Source of the DNA: Jacaranda mimosifolia
Taxonomy: Eukaryota; Streptophyta; Magnoliopsida; Lamiales; Bignoniaceae
Direction: 5' to 3'
NCBI GenBank assembly: GCA_018894105.1
Contig: CM032126.1
Location: forward strand, 12,799,001 to 12,863,000
Length of the DNA: 64,000 nucleotides
Shown here piece after piece: positions 36,031-48,314 of the stretch (positions within the stretch are counted from its first letter, which is position 1; each line of letters starts with the position of its first letter). The notes beneath the pieces are model-generated. The model was not told the DNA's origin and made no database searches. It was given only the letters and a program-made list of their open reading frames with translations. The translations under genes and the position numbers were made by a program.

Positions 36031-37086
36031 AAATTATTAGTAAACACTTCGTTCTTTTGTTACTTTTTAAATTTAAATATTCTGAATTTGAAGAAAAAAG
36101 AAAGAATATTACCATTGTATGGGAATTTAATTGAAGATTACTGTTAGTAACTTGGCAATGCAATGAAAGATTAATATATTGCATTTGATTAATTTTAATT
36201 TGAAATCAAGGCTTAGTAATAGTACCTATTAAGCCAAGTAGCAAAGCATGACCCTGAGAGGGAGTAGGGGCATGGGAGTGTTTTGAAAAAGTTCAAGAGT
36301 GAGATTATGGAATATTTTAATTTTCAATAATTTATATGTCTGTATATGTATTATTATTTCATATGCTATGGTTCTAATTTCTCATGTATGCATTTTCTTC
36401 TGTATTTTTAATTATGAAAATTATTTTTTAGTCTATGCATTTTCAATCATGAGTAGGAGTTAAGAAGTCAGTTGCATGCATGGCATTGTTAGAAAATGTG
36501 AAACAATAATAGCTGGGTGTTCGTGATCTTTCAAATGCTTTATTGGTTGTCTTCATTTATTAAGTTTAATATCATATTATTGAACTCTCAAGTTTTCATT
36601 TTTTTCTTGTATCTTTGAATCATCTTTGGTGTCAAAATACATGGAACTACACTTAGATGTGCATTATAAACATTCACATAACTATTATTTTGAATATTAT
36701 CATGATTGTTTTGATTAATCTCTTGACTTCCAATTATACTTGATTGCAGTGTACTAGGAAACCAAATTCATGGATAAATTGTATTAAGAAATTTAGTATA
36801 ATAATTGATTCATGCTTGTTGATGAATGAGATTACTTGAAATTTGTTTAGGAGTACCTGTGACATAAACACATGGATCGAAGTGATAGAACTTGTGTTTT
36901 GATATGGTTTCATGCATTTATGTTTTGAACCATAGCAAGCATATTTTTCCTTTATCATGCATATAGTATGCATGCTCTAAGACGGGTTCCTATAAGATTT
37001 AGAGGCTCTATGAGGTGGAGTGTCATTACAAAAATATTTGACCAACTAAAACACTTGCGAGAAATTGTCGAGAAAAATAATTAAGC
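36031..37086. other. Stretch upstream of Harbinger transposase, nothing recognised
   Basis: No domain or terminal inverted repeat was found. It may hold the 5' end of the Harbinger element, whose terminus I could not identify. The minus-strand ORF at 36734-36973 has no motif. Confidence 0.4.
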
Positions 37087-38270
37087 TTGTATTCAGAATC
37101 TAAAGATGGACAGAAATTCATTTTGGAGGCTGTGTTACTTATTAGAGAAAATAGGTGGTTTGCGTGAAGAAAAATTTGTTAGTATCCCTTAGAAGGTATC
37201 CATTTTCCTATCCATCTTTGCCCACCACAAGAAAAATATGACTATGAAACATTATTTCAAAAGATCACGTCGCACGATGAGCAAGTACTTCAAATAGACC
37301 CTTAAAGCAGTTTTGAAACTTAGCCTGCTATTACTTGTGGAGCCGCATCTAATCATCAATGATTGCACTAATGACATCTTTAGTTCTGTTTCTTTGTATT
37401 AAATTAATATAATATGACATTGTTAAAGGTCTAATGTTCGGCCATTTTTTAATCATTTTACCTAAATTGGTTGTGTTTTGATATAATAGGGCTACCTTGG
37501 AGCACTAGACAGTACTTATATTGATGTACACATAGCAACTTCATACCAAGTGTGTTACAGATCGAGGAAAGGGGATATCGCTGTAAATGTTCTTGGTGTG
37601 TGTAATTATGACATGAACTTCATATATATTCTTACTGGATGGGAAGGTTCAAGAACAAATAGTAGAGTATTGCGAGATCTAAACAGACCACAGGAACTTA
37701 TAGTTCCTGCCGAAATGTTGTGCTTGACATTACAAGTCCTTATAGTTCACTCTATATTATGGTTATATTGTATTTATATAATTTTTTGTGCTTTGTTTTA
37801 TATTTTAAGGGAATTACAATACCTATGCGAATCTGGTTACATAAATTGTGAGGGTTTTCTAACTCCATATTCTAGTATGAGGCACCATCTCAATGAATGG
37901 AATGATAGATCTCTAGCACCATAGAATGAACATGAGTATTTCAACATGAAGCATTGTAAGGCGCAAAATGTCATTGAGAAGGCTTTCGTGTTATTAACGA
38001 TGGGCTTTCTGGAGGAGCACTACCTACTACGCAATCAAGGTGTAGAATATGGTAATTCTAGTTTGTGCACTGAAGCATAATTTTATCCGAACACAAATGG
38101 AAATTGATCCATTAGATGCTAAGGAAATGCTTACTGGTCTTGAACACCTTGATTGGATAGACATTGAAACAATTAAGACCATTGAGAGCTTGTCCTAATA
38201 GAGCAATTGGCGGGATAACTTCGCTAGTCAGATGTTTAGTGAATGGCGAGCGAGGCAGCATTCATCATAA
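37087..38270 (+). pseudogene. PIF/Harbinger transposase, DDE nuclease, decayed
   Basis: This would encode the nuclease that excises and inserts the element. N-terminal wording includes MDRNSFWRLCYLLEKIGGLRE (37110-37170), FLSIFAHHKKNMTMKHYFKRS (37207-37268) and MSKYFK. Stops follow, and a probable intron ends with ag at 37490. Then comes GYLGALDSTYIDVHIATS with the first catalytic Asp at 37507, NVLGVCNYDMNFIYILTGWEGS (from 37586), and TNSRVL, where the second catalytic Asp of the usual D-S-R-V-L is Asn. A second probable intron lies in about 37721-37808 and happens to be open. The rest is YLCESGYINCEGFLTPY, KAQNVIEKAF with the third acidic residue near 37976, and a C-terminal QMFSEWRARQHSS ending at 38270. 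Several stops and the D-to-N change make it inactive. Confidence 0.9.
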
Positions 38271-38702
38271 CATTCACCGGTTCTTAATTATAAAAAATAA
38301 TATGATAGTATCCACATAAATTTTGAGTTGTAGCAGGAATGTTTGGGAGATCGCTATTGTACCTTTGTATTTGATATTTAGTCCTATCAAAGATGGCGTA
38401 TTGTGCATGTTGAATTGAAATTTTTTGCTTATTGTGTTGTTTTTTTGTTTTGAATGCAATGGTTTGAAACTGAAATATTCTATACAAGATCTTGATTGTT
38501 GATGCATTGAATATTTTAAATTTGATCTTGTGTATTTACTTACATAAAACTGATACAAGTATGTGTACTAAATTTAATTTAGTGTTGGCATTGACATTTA
38601 CCAATCTATATGTACTAACATTTTTGTTTTCACTAGATGATGGCACAGTTTGGATGCTCTACTTGATCCACCAATAGATCTATTAAAAAATCGTCAGCTC
38701 CA

Positions 38703-39032
38703 TGATGTTTTTTGACCCACTAGGAAGAGGCCACTTTAGTTGTTGCTCTAAAGTATTTGCGTGCAATAGGATGGAAATGTGATGGCTCCTTCAACGGAGG
38801 ATACATGGTTAAGGTGGAATCAACTATGGTGGAGAAGTTTGCAAACAGTGGCATAGTTGTTAAGCACATAAAGTCGAAGCTGCAAGTTTGGAAAATATAT
38901 ATATATTTTATGTTTTTAGGGATCATAAATGCTTATGGTGGTCCCGGTGCTAGTATTGATTCCACCACACACACAATAACTATTGAGGATGAAAATGTTT
39001 GGTCTGAGTATGTTAAGATACAATTAACTTAA
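38703..39032 (+). pseudogene. Harbinger ORF1: Myb/SANT-like DNA-binding protein
   Basis: In PIF/Harbinger elements a Myb/SANT-like protein escorts the transposase to DNA and into the nucleus. The reading from 38724 is EEATLVVALKYLRAIGWKCD, then NGGYMVKVESTMVEKFANSG and HIKSKLQVWK. A likely short intron (about 38892-38930, tttttag end) follows, then YGGPGASIDSTTHTITIEDE and VWSEYVK. This matches the Myb/SANT-like domain order. An in-frame stop lies before EEA at 38721. It lies 430 bp downstream of the transposase on the same strand, the two-gene Harbinger arrangement. An upstream piece near 38637 (DDGTVWML) may be remnant start sequence. Confidence 0.8.
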
Positions 39033-39625
39033 TATAGCATTATGTACCTTTTTATTTTTAGTTACGCATGATCTTTAACTTTTAGCAATATGCACTTATG
39101 CTTGTTGTCTGTGGTTTCCAAAATGCAAGAAATTATTCTACATATAAGTTTTGACAAGGTTACGTATGAGAATTGCCTAAATTGGTTTGGTTGGATGCTA
39201 TCCTATTTTGGGTGCTGTCTTACATGATGTGAGGTCCGAAATAGGAGCTGTATTTATTTTGGGGATGATAATGTACCTTTAATGCATTTATAGTACCATA
39301 ATTACTTTTGCTTCCTGCTGTAATTATTGTTGTTCCATAGTATCAAATGACCATTGTTAAATCTGATAGATTAAAAATTATGTTTGGTGCTCAGATGCAG
39401 AGTTTGTGATAAGAGATTCGTATGTGTGCTGATAGTTGCATAAACATCGTGGCAATATCCAATCATATTTGACTTCATTTTCAAGGTTCCTCTGGGACTT
39501 AGTAACGCAACAAATGCTTAACTTATAGATTGTTTATGTAACACGGAAGCTCTATACTGGAACCTTATATGACACGTTGTGTTGTTTCGTGTTCTTACTA
39601 CTGTCTCTATCTGTTGGAAACCAGC
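39033..39625. other. Stretch after Harbinger ORF1, nothing recognised
   Basis: This is probably the 3' end of the Harbinger element. No terminal repeat or gene is identified. It ends at the CACTA target duplication. Confidence 0.4.
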
Positions 39626-39628
39626 ATG

Positions 39629-41645
39629 CACTAAAAGAAAATTTGCATTTAGTGGCATTAAAAAGTGCCACTTAAATGGTGTTGTGGTGACAATTTTATA
39701 TTTAGTGGTATTTTTAAAAATATCACTTATAGTGGTGTAGCTAAAGGTATAAATATTATTAATATACTTCTATCATGACATTAACAAAATGCAACAAAAG
39801 ATGTATTAGGTGATACACTAAAATGTCATAAAAAATGCATTAAATAATATATCAAAGTGCCACTAAAGATACTTTTAAATAGTATGCTAATATGCCACTA
39901 AAAGTGTATCTAGAGGCATGTTAACATGCCACCAAAATTTCTCTAAATGACAACGTAATACGCCACAAAAAGTACAATAAATTATATGTTAAAATGTCAC
40001 AAAAATAAGTTTGAATGACATGCTAACTTGTCACAAAAAATATATATTATGATGTTAAAATGCCATGAAAGATTCCTTTAGATGACATATTAACATGCCA
40101 TACGAAATTAATTAACTAACAAGCTATATTAAATGCCACAAAAGATTATTTTGATTGATATATTAATCTACATCTAGTATTCCATTTACGAGACTCCAAC
40201 ATGCCCCAATTGTCCTATATAAGACTCGAACATGAAACCATCTATTTGCACAGATGTGATTTTACCATCAAACTACCATTCAAATGCTAAATATATTTAG
40301 TCAAAAATAATAATTTATTTTTATACTTTGAAGGTATATTTTTTAATTATTTAATATGTGCTCAGATCAAGCTTATTATATTAAAAACTCATTTGAAAAG
40401 GTGTGATAGATTAAATTTAAAGATAGAAAATATTCAAAATAAAAATAAAAATAATGTATAAGTGAGATAGAAAAATAGGCAAAAACGTAAAATTGTGATA
40501 CTTTTTTAACAATGTGATTAATTTAGTTGATATTATAATAAAGTATATCAAGTAGTTAATTTAATTAATGTATTATGATAAGATATAAATTTATAAATTT
40601 TACAATTATTAATATACCTATACTTTATCTACTTTTACAATATTTATTTCGTGCCAAGCTATAACTAAATTATAAGATATATATTTTTTAAAAACATTAA
40701 TACTAGTTAAATGCCTTTAACATATAGTTATGTTAATATTTTCAAGAAATTACATTTATTTAACATTTTTTAATCAATTGTCATTAAGTTTATATTATAG
40801 TGGCATTTTTTATTACTATTAATAATATATTACTTTAAGATGTCACTATACTATAAAATAGCAGTAAATTAGAGCCACTAAAAAATTTGCGCAATCCTTT
40901 ATGAATGATACCATAAATAAATATTAAAAATATTTTTAGGAAATAATCAGTGTGTCATTACTTAAATACCTTACAAATACATTTATGTTGACATTTTCAA
41001 TCAACTATTACTATTTTTATTTGCCATTTATTAATCAAATGTCACTAAATATTGTATTAGAGTGATTTTTTTCCTACAGTTATCACTATATTATTCTTTT
41101 GTGTCATTATACTATAGAATGTCACTAAATTAGTGCCACTAAATATTTTGTAGCATTTTTCCTAGATGACACCATAAATAAATATGAGTGGCATTTTTTT
41201 TAAAAAATTAGTGGCACTAATTATACGTCTTCAAATTATATTTTTATTGACATTTTGCAATCAAATGTCACTATTTTATATGTCATTAAAAATTTTATTA
41301 TAGTGATATTTGTTTCGATTATCACTATATTACTTTTGTTTGTCATTATACTATAAATGCCACCTAAGTTAGAGCCACTAAATACTTTATAATTTTTTTT
41401 TTCAAATGACAACATAACTACATATTAGTGGCATTTTTTATGAAAAATTAGTGGAAATAATTAAATATCTTTGAAATACATTTATCTTAATATTTTAAAT
41501 CAAATTTCACTATTTTATTTGTTATTTAATAATCAAGTACCACTAAATATTAAATTAGAGTGGCATTTTTTTGCAACTATCACTATATTATTTTTTTGTA
41601 TCATTATATCACAAAATGTCACTGTATGTAAATTTTCTTATGATG
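39629..41645. mobile_element. CACTA-type non-autonomous element, 2.0 kb
   Basis: The left end is CACTAAAAGAAAATTTGCAT; the right end, reversed, is CATCATAAGAAAATTTACAT. The 3-bp duplication atg flanks it at 39626-39628 and 41646-41648. Both flanks of the body are filled with short words such as aatgccac, aatgtcact and agtggcat in both orientations, like the subterminal repeats that bind CACTA transposase. It has no transposase ORF. It is the long form of the family also present at 20170-20854. Confidence 0.85.
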
Positions 41646-41648
41646 ATG

Positions 41649-44390
41649 ATGATTTATTTTGGTGCCTGGCTGCCAGCAAGTGCCTGCTAGTTCTCTCCGT
41701 GTCTAGAGCCAACTCCTAGCAAGTCCGAAATCAGGTTGAGGCATTAGATTTTACATTAGTTGTGGCTATGTTTCTTTTCCCATTTTGCACAGAGAGACAG
41801 AGAAATTAGGCCTGTGTTACTATATGATTAATTGCATGGGTTGCTTTAACTATTCTATTATGGAGACAATTAGAATGGGTTGAAGAGTTGAAGTTGGGGG
41901 TGACATCTAGATGTGGCTATAATGAGCACAGGGTTAAAGGGTAGGCTTTTTTCCACTGTACTTCTGTAATAAAATAAGAACCATCACTGTTAGAATATTA
42001 GAAGGAAAAAAAGAAAAAGTCGACCAAACCAACAATAAGAGTTGCCCAACTATTACTTTTGTCGAATTTGCATTAAGTAGTAATCTAATAAGTATTTGTT
42101 TTAAAGATCATTCTTTAATTTTAAAGAATATAATTGATTTGAATGGAGTAATTTACCTACTCTCTAGTCATATTTCACGTGACTTTATGTTGTCAAATAA
42201 ATAAGGGACAAAATCATCCCTCAATTCCTTCAAGGGGGGGGGGGGGGGGGGAGATATAAAATTATGCCTCTTCATTTACTAGGGATGTCATTTTAACCAA
42301 ATGATAATTAAATTGAATTGATCTCAATTACATCAAATTAGAATTATCATAATTCATTTTTCAATTACTTGTTATAGAATTTAAAACAATAACCAACCAG
42401 TTTGCAAAAATAAGAGCTATCGTAATCAATTATTATTTTATCATATAATTTTTTTCACATGCACATGCACTCGGGACCATTTAAATTTGAACCTTGGACC
42501 AATGGTTATACCCCTACTTTTGTCATGTAATTGATCACTTTTCTTAAACTATACATTAATTACATACTAGTGGCCAGTGCATTGCACCGAAAATAATTCT
42601 AAAATTGAAATAATTTATTTTATAATAATATTTATTTTATTTCTTGTGATTAAAACATAAATTGCAATTATTTTTAGCATTTAAAGAAAAAAAAATTATT
42701 ACTAATTAAGTAAAATAATATGAATATTTCAATTAAAGGTATTATATTTGAAGATGATTTATAATTAAATAAGTTGTAAAAATCAAGAATTGCTGACTCT
42801 ATAAATCATACAAAAATTCATAAAATGATAAAAAATATAAAAATTAAGTAAAAGTAGAGCATAATATTTTAGTAAATACACTTTTTAAATGATATATACA
42901 TATATATTTTGATCTGATAGTTAAGCACATGATTTAAAAAAAAAAAAAGAATATGAAGTTTTTTTATATGATTTCTTAATACTGTGGAAATCACAATTAC
43001 AATTTTCATGGCGTTTGAGAATTTAAATATTAAATTTTTTTGTTAGAGTAAATATATAAACCTTTTGTACTTTATATATGAAAATAACTTACATTAATAG
43101 GTTTTTAATTATTTGATAACTAATTCAATAAGTAGTTTGTAACATACAATTTTTATAAGCTAAAGTATATCTTAATATTCCATATAACTCTAGTAAGTAA
43201 AATTTATTTATTTTTATTTATATATGCAGTTAATTTATTATTTTTGAAATTATCAATTAATATAAAGTAAATTTCTAATATTCAATTCAAAATAAAATAT
43301 CAATCTCTCATAAGTTTCTTTTATAAGTATATAAAAATGTACAAATAATTAAATTGATACTCAATTTCAATCAAACTTTTTGATCTCACATCATTAATTC
43401 ATATAGAAATATTTTTATGAATTTTTATAAGCGAAAATATTAAAATAAATGTACACTATAATTATAAAATAGGTAATTAAATATATCAAAAAATATAAAA
43501 ATTGATATAATTTGCTATTTAAGTGGTCATTTATCAAGCTTCTGAAAATTTTCAACTATGTCAACTATACATATGTCTCATATAAAAGAATTTATTTCAA
43601 ATAATTGAAACTAAGTTCCCATTATTATATTGCTAAAAAACTAAAATGATTAAATTAATATTATAAAAATGAAGTTCAACATTTATAGTTGTCGTAGGAA
43701 GTAACTGTTTACATTTGAAACAAATTCTTCAATGGAATTATTTGTTTTATTCTATATACATATATATAGTTTTTTCTAAAAATATTTTACATATTTAAAA
43801 GATATTATTGTAAAAATAATTAAATTTTAAAGGCTTTGATAAAATGAGGACTTACATATCAATTAATTTGTAATTATTCATTTCTCAAACTTCTAACTCT
43901 TTAATAAAGAAGTGATAATTTGATATTTTGTACAAAACATATAATAAAAAAATCTCACAAATTTGGCCAAAATTAGGTTTCATGAATAATGCACGCACGT
44001 GATATCTCTTCTTTGCCATGGAATCTTCAGTGGGACAAATGGATTGAGATAGACTAGTTTGACTTTGAATTAATAATTGGGATTCTATATTCAAATGAAT
44101 ATATTTGATTTAGATTAATTATAACAAAAAGAAAGCGCGTAGAACTTCTTTCGTGTTAGTGCATGATAGTATATATGCCTTAAATCATACATTTTTTAGA
44201 AAACAAAATATTAGAATAACTTGAGGTTTTTATGTTTATAATATTGTAACAACTATTTTCTTTTTTCTGTTTGTATTCTATATTAAATAGTGAATTCTTG
44301 TATGCACTAAATCGTTAAATTGCTTATAATAAGATTTTAGTCAAACAAACAACAACAACAACATACATTAATGGTTTGGTACTAAGAACA
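41649..44390. other. AT-rich stretch with an 18-base G run
   Basis: No gene is recognised. 41700-41990 is less AT-rich and ends with an aataaa-like word, which could be a transcript end. A run of 18 G lies at 42234-42251. The rest is very AT-rich with many short stops. Confidence 0.5.
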
Positions 44391-44391
44391 T

Positions 44392-44551
44392 ACCGAATAC
44401 ATGGTGACAATATCACCATAATGGACATGGTAAGTAATGCCTAACACATGGCAATAACTAGAACACCAGATACCAAATACAACATGACGATATTACCATA
44501 ATGGAAATAATAAGCAACACCTAACACATGACATGCTAACAAAGCACTAAC
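44392..44551. repeat. 80-bp tandem pair
   Basis: Units start at 44392 and 44472 with acc.aatac. Each contains atatcaccataatgga or its variant atattaccataatgga, and cctaacacatg. Confidence 0.8.
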
Positions 44552-44838
44552 AAACCACACATCACATGACACCATACATAGCTAGTGATCGAGAACACAA
44601 TAAAGCACGACCAACAAAATTACTTCCACAAAAGGTATGCATTTTCACCATTCCACACATGACATTCAATCTAACTAATTCATGAGTTTATTGGGAGTGT
44701 TTGAGCACGACACATGAGAGCTTTTTGGACTGGCACCTAATGATGAAGGGTGAATGAATCTAAATAATTCACGATCATGTTCTTTAGTCCGTAGATTGCC
44801 ATACAAGTCACTTGGTCCCATAGAAAGGGGTGCATTAG

Positions 44839-45208
44839 TTATAGGAGGAGTGACTTAACTGAATCTTGATTGGGATTGCATTGGCCATAAATCTTGCTCA
44901 AGTCAATCCAGAAAGATGTCGTCAGGGGATTATTTTCGACTCTTGTGTTCATATGTTGTAACACAATCTGATTGCCCTGCCTCTGCTCGTTACATTGGCT
45001 ATTCACATCGTCTAAATTTTGGATAGTTTCTAACTCGCCATAGAAGTCAGGAGATTTTGATTCCCTGAATATCTTACACAGCTTCGTCCAAAACTCTTCT
45101 ATATTTCCCATATAGGCCTCGGCAATTAGGTATTTCTACAGAAGAGTGTTGAATTAGAAATATTGATATATCTAGCTTGTATAAAAAAATCATAGCCCAC
45201 TAATGCTA
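44839..45208 (-). pseudogene. Myb/SANT-like ORF, distal part, cut off by LTR element
   Basis: An open stretch at 44839-45111 reads MGNIEEFWTKLCKIFRESKS at its start; with upstream KYLIAEAY (to about 45135) it fits the tail of a Myb/SANT-like domain protein (W..Y..A.P.A, then a FW..L..IF helix). A ttctgtag splice-acceptor-like word lies just before KYLIAEAY, near 45136. The remainder of the gene is at 54639-55014, beyond the LTR element. It is probably a Harbinger ORF1 or a relative, now split. Confidence 0.55.
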
Positions 45209-45213
45209 TTATA

Positions 45214-48200
45214 TATAACACCCCTAAAATTTAGTTTTTTGGAAAATAAGGATTTAGAAAGCAAGGTATTGGTTGATCGGATTTTAGGGTTGAAAAATAA
45301 ATAAAAAGGACTTGATTACAAAAATTTTGAAAGTTTTGGGGTCAAAATAGAATTTAGCAAGACTTGATTGTACCACATTTTAAAGAAGTTGTGGGCTTCC
45401 ATGGAAATAATTTAGGTCAAAATGGTTCAAGTAAAGCACTATATTAATTTGGGGCCAAGAGGAAAGGTTTTCAAAACTTGATGGACCTAACTGAAAACCT
45501 AACCAAAATTTTAGGGGTGAAATCGCAATTCTAAAATATTGCATTTTAAATAGTGGTCAACTCTCCATTCTTCATTTTCTTCTCCACCATGCACTGATTC
45601 TTCCCCTCCCACCGACGACTCACTCCGACAACGAAAATGCTTCAAATTATATAACATTTTCTTCCTCTCTTCGAGTAGAACACAACGGTATAAGTTTATC
45701 CTTAAACCTACCAATGTAGCGACCAAAAAATGGGTTGGAAATTTTAGCACGGTGGGGCTCAATCGGTCTTTCATCTCTAGTGATCGAAGTTCAAGAATGG
45801 GTACTGGGTTTTGTAGCCCTTAGCTCAAGGATCACGCTAGTGCTTTCAGATTCTGAAACGGACCACTGTAGATGGAGGAATTAAGGAAAAACCGTAGTGG
45901 CGGAGTTGGTGGTGTTGGGCGGTTGAGGCTGAAATTCGAGTTCAATTCAGTGGTGTTTGGCAAAATTGACTTGGGGGTTTACTTAGTTGAGCTGAAATGA
46001 GCATTTTAGTAGTATTGTTGAGCTTTTCCAACGATCGTGCACAGGCGGTGCTCCAGCGGCTCTGAGATAGTTTGTCCAGCTCATCATAGCGATCGTAATG
46101 GTGGTCTCGGTTCATGATTTTGAGGCCCAGCTAAGCAAATTTTGGGGTAAAGATAGGTATTGAGTTTAGGGCTCTTGTACCGTTTTAAATTCGTATGAAC
46201 TTTGTATTTCAGAAGAAAAGCTAAGAAATGTGTGTCAAGTGGTGATCTTTATATACATGCATGGATTATGACACGGTTTAGTAGGCCTGGATTTGAATTA
46301 AAATTTTGATTTTTGGGTAATTAAGTTAATTGAAAAAAATTTGGAACTCTAACTTGTGGATTTTATAGATTTGGAATCAAGTGATAATAATCGGGTTATT
46401 TAAGGTGACATGGGACTAAGATTCGAAACATGCATATGCCATGATAAGTCTAGTAAACTTGGATTGTGTTTTTTTATGAAAATTTTGGGAATTAATCAAG
46501 TTAATCAGAGGAAAACCTTAATTTTATGAATTGTATTGTTGATTCGGGATAATGACATGAGATTAATTATATAAATAAGGACTTGACCATGCCCTTTTGC
46601 TAGTACCAATATAAACTCTACATATATTAGCCATCCCCTAATGATAGTATTGATTGAACCTTAATTATCGTATTGATTGATTAACCAACGATTTTGGGAC
46701 TTTTAATAATAAGATTTTATTTCTTAAGGATTATTAATGTTAAGTGGGGATTTTGAATGTGAACCTATTCTTTTGGTTAAGTGACGAAGAAGTAGGTTCT
46801 GCGGACCACTCTGGCATTTTCTCATACATGTTTGTTCCATGATGAACCCCTATGAGGGTTTTTGTTTGGCTTGATTCGGAAACTTATTAATTCTCGATTG
46901 TCAAATTTCATGACTTGCCTGCATTCTTGGATATTATTATATATTTCAAATCCGTTCTAGTGCCCAGAACTTTCTTTACATTGTCAGATTTCTATCCTTG
47001 TACCCCAGCCTTGCCCGTGAACCCCATATTCTTGATATCTGTGAAAGTAATGTTTGAAAGGGTCTGGCAGACCTATTTGTGTCAAAAGTTCTCTTAAATT
47101 GTTCATGTACCTTGTTTATTAGAATAGGCCTTGCCGGCCGTTATTGGAAAATGTTTTGCCTTGTAAATTGCAAATCTTGTAAAGTTCCAAAATATTCATG
47201 TTATTGCTTGAAAAGTTGAATTGATATCTATTGTCATTATATCATTCAACCCACAGGGACGCCATTGGGAAGTTCGAGCCAGAGGGATGCCACAAGAAGT
47301 TGGGCCCGGGGCTAGGTTCGAAAAGACAGCCAGGCGGTGCGGACTAACGGTGACATATCTCCCAGCTAGTACCCACCTACGATCTTGACTTACAAGTTGC
47401 TTGAGTTAGCAAATTCTGAGTGACGGGATCGGGCATGCCGTCAACCATGCCATAAAAGCAAGTTGTTACACGCCAAGCTGTGTGCTCGAGCAAATGGAGA
47501 GATAAGGAGAAAGTTTTCAAGTTCAAGTTAAATGCTATTGAAGAGATAAGGAGAAACTTTTCAAGTTCAAGTTAAATACTATTGAAAAGTTATCTTGCAT
47601 TCACCAAGGAGAAATAAGGAAGGATACCAACAAGCCAGCTAAATGTTTACATGTTTCATGTTTTTATGAGTCTAAATCTGATTACCGTCAATCATGAACT
47701 AATTATCTGATTTATTATCAATAACCTTGTTTATTATTATTGAAATTCAATATTTTTCCTCTATCTCCTGTTATGTATTTCCCTCACTGAGTCCTTAAAA
47801 CTCACCCTCCTATGCATTTCTTAAATATTTTCAGCTAGGTATGAATATTAAAGAATGAGGACTGATGCTTGCTCGGAAGAACTGTTTATGATAGATGTTT
47901 GGATATCATATGATGGTGACTATAGGATTTGAGACTATGGACAGGACTAAACTCAGTTGGAAGACTTTTACCTTTTATATAATGTTAGCTTGTAGTGTTA
48001 TTTTAAGTGGAAATATGCTATTATTTATAAGATATTAGAATGTGAATATGTTGCACTTCTTGTGGTGTTTCTTGAAGTTTGAATTTTGTTGTTTTTGGTT
48101 GCACGTATTGCGCACTCTAAAATGATCTTTTGAGGCAGTTCTAAGTTGCTATCACTTGAATTGTAAAATTTTGGGTTGTTGTGCAATTTTATGAATTGAA

Positions 48201-48297
48201 ATTGAATTTTGGAGGTGCGTTTTGGATTTAAATTATTATGGAAAATATTTGAGTAGCATCTCAGCCCAAACATGCACCTCCCGGATGGGGCACTACA
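45214..48297 (+). repeat. 5' LTR of LARD-like element
   Basis: It is 3084 bp. In the first 385 bp I count roughly two dozen differences from the 3' LTR, so the insertion is old. The first base pair of ends has decayed (TATAACACCCC). A 44-bp tandem pair (agagataaggagaaa, at 47498 and 47542) occurs in both LTRs. Possible U3 promoter words include tatataaataagg near 46571. ORFs inside (45511-45774 minus, 46915-47097, 48025-48273 minus) are shadows of LTR sequence and recur in the other LTR. Confidence 0.92.
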
Positions 48298-48301
48298 GAG
48301 G

Positions 48302-48314
48302 TGGTATCAGAGCC
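48302..48314 (+). promoter_or_regulatory. Primer binding site, tRNA-Met type
   Basis: TGGTATCAGAGCC begins four bases after the 5' LTR and is the standard initiator-tRNA-Met primer site. Confidence 0.92.
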
